DNA of 64,000 nucleotides from Hyphomicrobium sp. (GTDB taxonomy: Bacteria; Pseudomonadota; Alphaproteobacteria; Rhizobiales; Hyphomicrobiaceae): NCBI GenBank assembly GCA_016716675.1, contig JADJVG010000015.1:8468-72467 (forward strand). The letters are read 5' to 3'. Positions 39,696 to 47,463 of this stretch are shown here, piece after piece. Made by a program: the position numbers and the translations under genes. The notes beneath the pieces are model-generated. The model made no database searches. It worked only from the letters and a program-made list of their open reading frames with translations, and was not told the DNA's origin. The first letter of the stretch is position 1. Every line of letters starts with the position of its first letter.

Positions 39696-40577
39696 ATGGC
39701 CTCGCTCAAGGACAAGACGCTCTTCATCACCGGTGGTAGCCGTGGCATTGGCCTCGCCATTGCCAAGCGTGCGGCGCGCGATGGCGCCCGTGTGGCGATC
39801 GCCGCCAAGACGTCCGAGCCGCATCCCAAATTGGAAGGCACGATCCACACTGCCGCCAAGGAAATCCAGGATGCCGGCGGCATGGCACTGCCGATCGTCT
39901 GTGATATCCGCGATGAGGAGCAGGTGCAGCGCGCGGTTGCGCAAACCGTCGCAACATTCGGCGGCATCGACATTTGCATCAACAATGCCAGCGCCATTTC
40001 CCTGACGCCCACCGAAGCGACCGACATGAAGCGCTTCGACCTGATGATGGGCATCAACACGCGCGGCACGTTCCTCGTCACGAAGACCTGCCTGCCGCAT
40101 CTGAAGCGCGCCAAAAATCCGCATGTGCTGATGATGTCGCCACCGCTCGATATGCATCCGCGTTGGTTTGGCGGGCATGTGGCCTACTCGATAGCGAAGT
40201 ACGGCATGAGCCTGTGCGTGCTCGGTATGGCGGAAGATTTCCGCAAGGATGGGATCGCCGTCAACGCGCTGTGGCCGCGCACGACCATCGCGACGGCCGC
40301 GATCAGGAATGTGCTGGGTGGCGATAAGCTGATGCGCATGAGCCGGACGCCGGATATCCTGGCAGACGCCGCGCATCTCATTTTTTCGCAGCCGTCGCGC
40401 GAATTTACCGGGCAATTCCTGATCGACGATACGTTCCTGTATAAGGTCGGAAACGTGACCGATTTCGAAGGCTATCGCATCGATCCCAGCATGCCGCTGG
40501 CGCCGGATTTCTTTGTGCCGGCAAACAGCATTCCCCCGCCCGGCGTGCAGATCGCCCGGCTGTCCGAGCTGGGCTAG
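39696..40577 (+). CDS. Short-chain dehydrogenase, HSDL2-like
   Basis: A 293-residue SDR intact in every motif: LFITGGSRGIGLAIAKRAA (TGxxxGIG), DICINNASAISL (NNAS), and YSIAKYGMSLC (Tyr-x3-Lys), with MSPPLDMHPRWFGGHVAY between. The KNPHVLMMSPPL and the long C-terminal region (TGQFLIDDTFLYKVGNV, DFFVPANSIPPPG) resemble SDR-family HSDL2-like proteins of unknown substrate. It starts a series of closely spaced + strand genes; the HDAC-like gene follows after 12 bases. Confidence 0.85.
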   Translation: MASLKDKTLFITGGSRGIGLAIAKRAARDGARVAIAAKTSEPHPKLEGTIHTAAKEIQDAGGMALPIVCDIRDEEQVQRAVAQTVATFGGIDICINNASAISLTPTEATDMKRFDLMMGINTRGTFLVTKTCLPHLKRAKNPHVLMMSPPLDMHPRWFGGHVAYSIAKYGMSLCVLGMAEDFRKDGIAVNALWPRTTIATAAIRNVLGGDKLMRMSRTPDILADAAHLIFSQPSREFTGQFLIDDTFLYKVGNVTDFEGYRIDPSMPLAPDFFVPANSIPPPGVQIARLSELG

Positions 40578-40589
40578 CGGTCAGGGATC

Positions 40590-41534
40590 ATGACAACAGT
40601 CCTCATCACGCATCCAGCCTTCGCCGCGCATGATACCGGCCCGCATCATCCCGAGCGTGCTGAACGCATGCGCGTGATCGATAAAGTGCTGGAGCATGAA
40701 GTCTATCAGTCGCTGATTCGCCATGAAGCACCTCTGCGCGACGACGATGAGACGTATATTGTGAAGGCGCACCGCAACGAGCACCTCGAACATCTGCGCC
40801 GCGTGGCCGCCGGGCATGGGCACGGTTCGACGCACATCGATGGCGATACGGTGGTCTCTCCTGGCACGTGGGAGGCGGCACGCCGCGCGGTCGGCGCCGG
40901 CCTCGATGCCGTTGATCTGGTGATGTCGAAAGACGCCGCGAACGTGTTCTGCCAAGTGCGCCCGCCCGGTCATCACGCCGAAAGCAACGTGGCGATGGGG
41001 TTCTGCCTGTTCAACAATATCGCGATTGCCGCCCACTACGCCCGAGCAAAGCACGGCGCCGAGCGCGTCGCCGTCGTCGATTTTGACGTCCACCACGGCA
41101 ATGGTACGCAGGAGATCTTCTGGTCCGACAAGAATATGTTCTACGGCTCGACGCACCAGATGCCGCTGTTTCCGGGCACCGGTGACGTCAGTGAGACGGG
41201 TGCCGGCAACATCTTCAATGCGCCGCTGCGTGCTGGCGATGGGCGCGAGCGCTTTGAGGAGGCCTTTCGCGAGCGCATTCTGCAGCCGCTGCACAACTTC
41301 AGCCCCGATATCGTGTTCATTTCAGCCGGGTTTGACGCCCATCGCGACGATCCGTTGGGCGGCATGGCGCTGGTCGAAGCCGATTACATCTGGGCGACTG
41401 AGCTGTTGGCCGAAAATGCCCGCCGCCACGCCAATGGCCGCGTCGTCTCGATGCTGGAAGGCGGTTACAACTTGACGGCGCTCGCCAGATCGGTAGCGGT
41501 GCACGTCAAGACGCTGATGGAAACGGGCCGCTAG
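40590..41534 (+). CDS. Histone deacetylase-family amidohydrolase
   Basis: A 314-residue zinc-dependent deacetylase of the acetoin-utilisation/HDAC-like class. Conserved motifs: VLITHPAFAAHDTGPHHPER, VRPPGHHAESNVAMGFC, VAVVDFDVHHGNGTQEIF (metal Asp-x-His), FISAGFDAHRDDPLGGM (metal Asp) and SMLEGGYNL. Bacterial members deacetylate acetylated small amines or proteins; the substrate here is unknown. It heads the cluster with xseB, dxs and tlyA found widely in Hyphomicrobiales. Confidence 0.88.
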   Translation: MTTVLITHPAFAAHDTGPHHPERAERMRVIDKVLEHEVYQSLIRHEAPLRDDDETYIVKAHRNEHLEHLRRVAAGHGHGSTHIDGDTVVSPGTWEAARRAVGAGLDAVDLVMSKDAANVFCQVRPPGHHAESNVAMGFCLFNNIAIAAHYARAKHGAERVAVVDFDVHHGNGTQEIFWSDKNMFYGSTHQMPLFPGTGDVSETGAGNIFNAPLRAGDGRERFEEAFRERILQPLHNFSPDIVFISAGFDAHRDDPLGGMALVEADYIWATELLAENARRHANGRVVSMLEGGYNLTALARSVAVHVKTLMETGR

Positions 41535-41569
41535 AAGGCGCCCCCGAACGCCGAATGGAACTAGGCCCT

Positions 41570-41839
41570 ATGACGACCACAAAAGCACCGGGCAAGAATT
41601 TTGCCGACATCAAGGACATGACATTCGAGCGCGCCCTCAAGGAGCTCGAAAGCATCGTCGGCCGTCTTGAGCGGGGTGATGTCGAGCTTGAAGAGAGTAT
41701 TGCGATCTATGAGCGCGGCGAAGCCCTACGCGCCCACTGCGACGCATTGCTCAGGCAGGCCGAAGCCAAGGTGGAAAAGCTGACCATCGGCGCCGATGGC
41801 CGCCCCAAGGGCACGGAACCGCTCGATCCGGGCTATTGA
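41570..41839 (+). CDS. xseB: Exodeoxyribonuclease VII small subunit
   Basis: XseB associates with XseA (not in this window) to form exonuclease VII. About 89 residues from the ATG at 41570, with the family signature FERALKELESIVGRLERGDVELEESIAIYERGEALRAHCDALLRQAEAKVEKL. An in-frame start at 41555 is the alternative. It is 35 bases after the HDAC-like gene. Confidence 0.93.
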   Translation: MTTTKAPGKNFADIKDMTFERALKELESIVGRLERGDVELEESIAIYERGEALRAHCDALLRQAEAKVEKLTIGADGRPKGTEPLDPGY

Positions 41840-41998
41840 TGCGCAACAGACTTGTTTAGCGGGCGGAAAAGGACATCGACGCAAAGTAGAAGGCGGGTCT
41901 GTGCGGCCCCCGCCTGAAACATGCGAAGATTGGCCGCTTGCGGGCGTGCCCCACTGTGACATAACCAAGACACTGGTTTTGACAAAGGGTCAGCACTC

Positions 41999-43915
41999 GT
42001 GAGCCAAACGCCGCTTCTCGACACGGTGAAAATACCGGCGGATCTCCGCAAATTGCCGGAAAGCGATCTTCCGCAGTTCGCCGCGGAATTGCGTCACGAG
42101 ACGATCGACGCCGTGTCCGTCACTGGCGGTCATCTGGGCGCGGGTCTTGGCGTCATCGAGCTGACGGTTGCCCTGCACTGGGTCTTTGATACCCCTCGCG
42201 ACAGGCTGATCTGGGATGTCGGCCATCAGGCCTATCCACATAAGATCATCACCGGCCGCCGCGACCGGATTCGCACGCTGCGCCAGGCGGGCGGGCTGTC
42301 GGGATTCACCAAGCGCGATGAAAGCGAATACGATCCCTTTGGCGCGGCGCATTCCTCGACCTCGATCTCAGCGGCGCTCGGCATGTCGGTGGCGCGCGAT
42401 CTGAAGGGCGGCGACAACAACGTGATTGCGGTCATCGGCGATGGCGCCATGAGCGCCGGCATGGCCTATGAGGCGATCAACAACGCTGGCGCACGCGATG
42501 AGCGCCTGATCGTGATCCTCAACGACAACGACATGTCGATTGCCCCGCCGACGGGTGCGCTGGCCGCCTATCTGGCGCGTGCCACCTCAAGCGGTACCTA
42601 TTTGCATTTGCGCGATTACGCCAAACAGCTCGCCAAGATGCTGCCGAAGAAGTGGGAACGCCGCGCGGCTCGCGTCGAGGAATACACCCGCCATCTCTGG
42701 CAGGGCGGTCAGTGGTTCGAGGAACTCGGCTTCTATTATGTCGGCCCGATCGACGGCCACGATTTCAATCAGCTGCTACCGGTTCTGAAGAACGTTCGGG
42801 ATGCAAAGGGCGGTCCGATTTTGGTCCATGTCGTGACCAAGAAGGGCAAGGGCTACGCACCCGCCGAAGCGTCCGACGATAAATATCACGGCGTCAGCAA
42901 GTTCAATGTTGTGACGGGCGCACAGGTCAAACCGAAGCCCAACGCGCCGACCTACACGCGGGTCTTTGCCGATAGCCTCGTCCAGGCCGGCGAGAAGGAC
43001 GACAAGATCGTCGCCATAACGGCTGCCATGCCGGACGGCACCGGCCTTGACCTGTTCGCAAAGCGCTTTCCGGAACGCACATTCGATGTCGGCATTGCCG
43101 AACAACACGCCGTTACGTTTGCGGCGGGCCTTGCAACGGAAGGCTTCAAGCCGTTTGCGGCGATCTATTCGACATTCCTGCAACGCGCCTACGATCAGGT
43201 CGTGCACGACGTAGCCATCCAGCGGCTGCCGGTGCGCTTTGCGCTTGATCGTGCGGGTCTCGTCGGCGCGGACGGTGCGACGCACGCCGGGTCTTTCGAT
43301 ATTGCGTTTCTCGGGTGTCTGCCGGGTTTTGTAATCATGGCGGCGGCTGACGAAGCTGAACTGATGCACATGGTGGCGACGCAGGTTGCCATCGATGACC
43401 GGCCGAGCGCGTTGCGCTATCCGCGCGGCGAGGGCGTCGGCATCGATCTTCCCAAGGAAGGCGTTGCGCTCGACATCGGCAAGGGCCGCATTGTACGGCA
43501 AGGCTCGAAGGTTGCGTTGTTATCACTCGGCACGCGGCTGGCGGAATGCCTGCGGGCGGCTGACCAGCTTGCCAGTTTCGGTTTACCCGCAACGGTGGCG
43601 GACGCGCGCTTTGCCAAGCCGCTCGATACCAACTTGGTACGGGAACTGGCGCAGAACCATGAAGTTCTGGTGACGGTGGAAGAAGGCTCGGTTGGCGGCT
43701 TCGGCAGCTATGTGCTGCATTATCTGTCGGATGAAGGGTTCCTCGATCACGGCCTGAAGGTCCGCACCAAGGTGCTGCCGGACGTGTTCATCGACCACGG
43801 CAAGCCCGAGACGATGTACGAAGCGGCGGGACTGGCGGCGGACGGCATCGTGGCCACGGTGTTTAAGGCGCTGGGGCGTGACAAGCTGACCAATGAACTC
43901 GGCGGCAGCGCCTAA
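41999..43915 (+). CDS. dxs: 1-deoxy-D-xylulose-5-phosphate synthase
   Basis: First enzyme of the MEP isoprenoid pathway: thiamine diphosphate-dependent condensation of pyruvate with glyceraldehyde 3-phosphate. Intact at 638 residues from the GTG at 41999. Motifs: DVGHQAYPHKIITGRRD (catalytic His region), AVIGDGAMSAGMAYEAINNAG (thiamine Mg2+ motif), PTGALAAYLARATSSGTYL, FDVGIAEQHAVTFAAGLATEG and a C-terminal transketolase domain (SVGGFGSYVLHYL). It is about 160 bases downstream of xseB; that gap shows no gene. Confidence 0.96.
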   Translation: MSQTPLLDTVKIPADLRKLPESDLPQFAAELRHETIDAVSVTGGHLGAGLGVIELTVALHWVFDTPRDRLIWDVGHQAYPHKIITGRRDRIRTLRQAGGLSGFTKRDESEYDPFGAAHSSTSISAALGMSVARDLKGGDNNVIAVIGDGAMSAGMAYEAINNAGARDERLIVILNDNDMSIAPPTGALAAYLARATSSGTYLHLRDYAKQLAKMLPKKWERRAARVEEYTRHLWQGGQWFEELGFYYVGPIDGHDFNQLLPVLKNVRDAKGGPILVHVVTKKGKGYAPAEASDDKYHGVSKFNVVTGAQVKPKPNAPTYTRVFADSLVQAGEKDDKIVAITAAMPDGTGLDLFAKRFPERTFDVGIAEQHAVTFAAGLATEGFKPFAAIYSTFLQRAYDQVVHDVAIQRLPVRFALDRAGLVGADGATHAGSFDIAFLGCLPGFVIMAAADEAELMHMVATQVAIDDRPSALRYPRGEGVGIDLPKEGVALDIGKGRIVRQGSKVALLSLGTRLAECLRAADQLASFGLPATVADARFAKPLDTNLVRELAQNHEVLVTVEEGSVGGFGSYVLHYLSDEGFLDHGLKVRTKVLPDVFIDHGKPETMYEAAGLAADGIVATVFKALGRDKLTNELGGSA

Positions 43916-44061
43916 CTCACCACCCCGTTGACCGTGTTCCGCTTGGCTTTCAGAACATCCTCGCTGAGAGACGGCTTGGGCGAACAAACGGTTGCTATTG
44001 GGATGCTGCAACACCCATAAAGCGCGCTGTGGGCCGTCTGGCTCCACGGCTAGGGACACAG

Positions 44062-44802
44062 ATGGGCGCGACGCGATTGGACGCAAGACTAGTGAGCGAC
44101 GGCTTGGTGCCCTCGCGCGCACGCGCACGCGATCTGATCCTGCGCGGGTTCGTTCGCGTCGAGGGCGCGATCTGCGATAAGCCGGCGCGCACCGTGTCGC
44201 TGGATGCGCGCGTCGAATTGATCGAGAACACGCCGCAGTTTGTATCGCGCGGGGCTGAAAAGCTGATCGCCGCGCTCGATCATTTCGGGTTCGATCCTGC
44301 GGATCTCGTGGCGCTCGATATCGGCGCGTCGACAGGCGGGTTTACGCAGGCGCTGTTGCAACGCGGAGCACGCCGCGTATATGCCGTCGATGTCGGCCAA
44401 TCGCAGCTGCATGATACGCTCAAATCGGATGCGCGCGTCGTCTCGCTGGAAAAGCAGGACGCGCGCACGCTGACGTCTGAAATGATTAGCGAACCCATCG
44501 ATGCCATGGTTGCCGATGTTAGCTTCATCGCTCTCACCAAGGTTTTGCAACCGGTGTTGCCGCTGACCCGGCCCGGCGCGTGGCTGGCAGCCTTGATCAA
44601 ACCGCAGTTTGAACTCGATCCCGATAGCATCGGCAAAGGCGGCATCGTGCGCGACGAAGCGTTGCGGCATGTCGCGACGGAGAAGGTCGTGGCCATGCTG
44701 ACGGCGACGCCCGGATGGCGCGTCCTCGGTGTCATGCCGTCGCCGATCCTCGGCGGGTCGGGAAACGAAGAATTTTTGATTGGAGCGCGCCGTGACGGCT
44801 GA
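44062..44802 (+). CDS. tlyA: TlyA family rRNA methyltransferase/putative hemolysin
   Basis: TlyA 2'-O-methylates rRNA (16S C1409 and 23S C1920 in mycobacteria). The 246-residue protein has an S4 RNA-binding N-terminus (RLDARLVSDGLVPSRARARDLILRGFVRVEG) and a FtsJ-like Rossmann domain (DLVALDIGASTGGFTQALLQRGARRVYAVDVG). The motif VADVSFIALTKVLQPVLPL and the GKGGIVRD segment fit the family. It starts at the ATG at 44062 and overlaps the next gene by about 11 bases. Confidence 0.93.
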   Translation: MGATRLDARLVSDGLVPSRARARDLILRGFVRVEGAICDKPARTVSLDARVELIENTPQFVSRGAEKLIAALDHFGFDPADLVALDIGASTGGFTQALLQRGARRVYAVDVGQSQLHDTLKSDARVVSLEKQDARTLTSEMISEPIDAMVADVSFIALTKVLQPVLPLTRPGAWLAALIKPQFELDPDSIGKGGIVRDEALRHVATEKVVAMLTATPGWRVLGVMPSPILGGSGNEEFLIGARRDG

Positions 44803-46027
44803 CGCAATGGACGTGGTGATTACGCGCGTAGGCGCGCAGGGCGACGGTATGGCGATGAGTGATGGCGCGCCGCTGTTCGTGCCGTTTACACTCGCTGGTG
44901 AGCGTGTGCGCGTTTCGCGCAACGGCGACCGCACGCGCGTTGAGGCCGTGCTGGAGGCGAGCAGCGATCGCGTTGCGCCGGTGTGCCAGCACTTCGGCCG
45001 TTGCGGCGGGTGCGCGCTGCAGCATATGGCGCCGGCGTTGTATGCTTCTTGGAAGCGCGAGCAGGTGGTCGCAGCCTTCAAATCGCGCGGTATCGAAGCG
45101 GATGTTGCGCCGCTGGTTGTCCCCGATGGATTGCGCCGCCGCGCGGTGTTCACGGCGCGGCGTAGCGACGACGGCATGCAGATCGGTTTTCACGAAGCGC
45201 AGTCGCATGATCTCATCGATCTTGCAGAGTGTCCGGTGCTTGAACCGCGCATTGTTGAGGTTCTGCCCGGCATGAAGCGGCTTCTGAAGCCGCTCGTATC
45301 CCGGCGCGGAGAGGCGCGCGTCTCCGTCACGATGACCGCTGCCGGGTTGGATGTTGCGCTCAGCGGCATTGAGAAAACGCTGTCGCTCGCCTTGCGCACC
45401 GAACTTGCCAAGGATGCGACGGATCTCGGTCTCGCTCGCATCAGCGTCGAAGGCGATCCGGTTTACGAAGCGCTGCCGCCATTTCTGGTTTTTGGCGGCA
45501 TCGAGGTGCCTTTGCCGCCGGGCATCTTCATTCAGGCGGTCGGCGCGGCAGAATCTGCGATGGCGCGGCTGGTGACCGAGGGGCTCGGCAAGGTCAAGAC
45601 GGTGGCCGATCTGTTCGCGGGCATCGGCGCGTTGACGTTCCCAATTGCCGCGCGTGCCAAAGTGCTGGCGGTCGATAGCGACGCTTCGGCAATTGCGGCG
45701 CTTGCGCAAGGGGTTCGCAAAGGCAGCGGCATCAAGCCGGTGACGACGCTGGTGCGCGATCTTTTCCGCGAGCCGCTCTCTACACTCGAACTCAATGAGC
45801 ATGATGCTGTGGTGTTCGACCCGCCGCGGGCAGGTGCCGAAGCGCAAGCCAAGTCTCTGGCGCGCTCGAAGGTCAAAACGGTCGTTGCGGTGTCGTGCAA
45901 TCCGGCGACGCTGGCGCGCGATGCCCGCATTCTCATCGATGGCGGTTACAAGATGGGTATGGTGACGCCGATCGATCAGTTCCATTATGCGCCGCACATC
46001 GAAGCGGTGACGGTCTTCAAGCGCTAA
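44792..46027 (+). CDS. RNA m5U-type methyltransferase, RlmD/TrmA family
   Basis: A class I SAM-dependent RNA uridine-C5 methyltransferase with a TRAM N-terminus (DVVITRVGAQGDGMAM, LAGERVRVSRNGDRTRVEAVL) and the [4Fe-4S] cysteines VCQHFGRCGGCALQH and AECPVL. The catalytic part has VADLFAGIGALTFPIAARAKVLAVDSD, VVFDPPRAGAEAQ (family DPPR) and VVAVSCNPATLARDA (nucleophile Cys). About 411 residues from the GTG at 44792. It overlaps tlyA; the exact target (23S U1939, U747 or tRNA U54) cannot be told. Confidence 0.9.
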   Translation: MTADAMDVVITRVGAQGDGMAMSDGAPLFVPFTLAGERVRVSRNGDRTRVEAVLEASSDRVAPVCQHFGRCGGCALQHMAPALYASWKREQVVAAFKSRGIEADVAPLVVPDGLRRRAVFTARRSDDGMQIGFHEAQSHDLIDLAECPVLEPRIVEVLPGMKRLLKPLVSRRGEARVSVTMTAAGLDVALSGIEKTLSLALRTELAKDATDLGLARISVEGDPVYEALPPFLVFGGIEVPLPPGIFIQAVGAAESAMARLVTEGLGKVKTVADLFAGIGALTFPIAARAKVLAVDSDASAIAALAQGVRKGSGIKPVTTLVRDLFREPLSTLELNEHDAVVFDPPRAGAEAQAKSLARSKVKTVVAVSCNPATLARDARILIDGGYKMGMVTPIDQFHYAPHIEAVTVFKR

Positions 46028-46730
46028 CGGTATCGCGCAGGATACGCTCAACGTAGGCCGGCACGATTTCGGTTGCTGGACCGTATATGGCTTCCGCAAA
46101 CAGCGTTGCCCCGCTTGACGGTTCGAGATTGAGTTCGACCGTATGCGCGCCCGCTTCGCGCGCCACTGCTACAAATCCGGCAGCCGGATAGACGTTGCCG
46201 CTCGTGCCGATGGAGATGAACAGATCGCAGCGACCGAGAAGCTGGCCAATGCGTTCCATGTGATACGGCATCTCACCGAACCACACGACGTCGGGGCGCA
46301 TGGCGCCCGTTTCGCGGCACGCGGGGCAGGGCGTCTCGACCGAAAGATCATCGACCCAGGTATGGCGCGCGTCGCACTGGCGGCAGAAGACTTTCAGCGC
46401 TTCGCCGTGCATGTGAATGAGATTGCGCGTGCCTGCCGCCTCGTGCAGCGCGTCGACATTCTGTGTCACGACCGTCACATTCGGGTGGCGCGCCTCAAGA
46501 GTGGCGAGTGCAATGTGGGCCGCATTCGGCTTTATGGTGGCGTGGGCACGGCGGCGCATATTGTAGAAGTCGTGCACCATAGTCGGGTTCTTCGCGAAGC
46601 CTTGCGGTGTCGCGACCTCGCGCCAATCATATTTTGCCCATAGCCCGTTGGGATCGCGAAACGTCGAGAGCCCGCTTTCGGCGGATAATCCGGCGCCGGT
46701 TAGTATGACGATGTTGCGAAAGCGCGGCAT
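46017..46730 (-). CDS. cobB: Sirtuin, NAD-dependent protein deacylase
   Basis: A 237-residue class III sirtuin that removes acyl groups from lysines, consuming NAD. Motifs: VILTGAGLSAESGLSTFRDPNGLW (NAD loop), VVTQNVDALHEAAG, LIHMHGEALKVFC (catalytic His), Cys pairs CRQC and CPAC binding Zn, MRPDVVWFGEMP and SIGTSGNVYPA. The FYNMRRR stretch supplies the Tyr-x-x-Arg pair typical of desuccinylase/demalonylase activity in SIRT5 and E. coli CobB. The start is the ATG at 46730, divergent from the ATP-pyrophosphatase gene 65 bases away. Its last codons overlap the convergent methyltransferase by 11 bases. Confidence 0.95.
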   Translation of the reverse strand: MPRFRNIVILTGAGLSAESGLSTFRDPNGLWAKYDWREVATPQGFAKNPTMVHDFYNMRRRAHATIKPNAAHIALATLEARHPNVTVVTQNVDALHEAAGTRNLIHMHGEALKVFCRQCDARHTWVDDLSVETPCPACRETGAMRPDVVWFGEMPYHMERIGQLLGRCDLFISIGTSGNVYPAAGFVAVAREAGAHTVELNLEPSSGATLFAEAIYGPATEIVPAYVERILRDTVSA

Positions 46731-46794
46731 GGCAGATGGTTCCCTCACAACGGCAAACACGCTAATCGGTGGTATCGCTTGTATCCTGGGGGTA

Positions 46795-47463
46795 GTGCCT
46801 TTGAAAACCGTGTTGAGCTGGTCCAGCGGCAAAGACAGCGCCTGGGCGCTGCACGAGTTGCGGCAAGACCCGTCCATCGATGTGGTTGGGCTGGTGACGA
46901 CCACCAACGCCGCGTTCGATCGCGTGGCCATGCACGGCGTACGCCGTTCGATCCTTGAAGCGCAGGCGGCGGCTGCGGGATTGCCGCTGCACGTGATCGC
47001 GTTGCCGTGGCCATGCTCGAATGAAACGTACGCCCAGTTGATGGGCGACTTCGTCAACGCGCAGGTGGCCGTCGGCGTGCAGGCAATGGCCTTCGGTGAT
47101 TTGTTTCTTGAAGATATTCGCGCCTACCGAGAGAAAAATCTTGCCGGCACGGGTATTGCGCCGCTGTTCCCGCTGTGGGGCAAGCCGACCGATCGGCTGG
47201 CGCGGGATATGATTGACGGCGGCCTTGTGACCTACGTCTCGACGGTCGATCCGCGCCAACTCACGGCGTCATTTGCTGGGCGGCGCTTCGATGATGCGTT
47301 TCTTGCCGATCTTCCGGGCGGCGTCGATCCGTGCGGAGAGAATGGTGAGTTTCACACCTGCGTCACCAGTGGGCCAATGTTTTCGCATGCGCTTGACATC
47401 ACGCCCGGCGACGTCGTCGAGCGCGACGGGTTCATTTTTGCCGATTTGGTTCTTGCCGCTTAA
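46795..47463 (+). CDS. ATP-pyrophosphatase domain protein, diphthine-ammonia ligase-like
   Basis: A 222-residue N-type ATP-pyrophosphatase. The P-loop LSWSSGKDSAWALHEL sits at the start, followed by VGLVTTTNAAFDRVAMHGVRRSILEAQAAAAGLPL, VQAMAFGDLFLEDIRAYRE and CGENGEFHTCV, the same order as in Dph6-like and MJ0570-type proteins. Bacteria lack diphthamide, so another adenylation or amidation reaction is more likely. The GTG at 46795 is the most plausible start. It shares four bases with the end of the convergent PQQ dehydrogenase gene. Confidence 0.85.
   Translation: MPLKTVLSWSSGKDSAWALHELRQDPSIDVVGLVTTTNAAFDRVAMHGVRRSILEAQAAAAGLPLHVIALPWPCSNETYAQLMGDFVNAQVAVGVQAMAFGDLFLEDIRAYREKNLAGTGIAPLFPLWGKPTDRLARDMIDGGLVTYVSTVDPRQLTASFAGRRFDDAFLADLPGGVDPCGENGEFHTCVTSGPMFSHALDITPGDVVERDGFIFADLVLAA

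Noticed and set aside
44732..46099. Long open frame (455 codons) on the - strand over the RNA methyltransferase
   Set aside because: Antisense to a gene with intact Fe-S and SAM motifs; product is Arg/His-rich.
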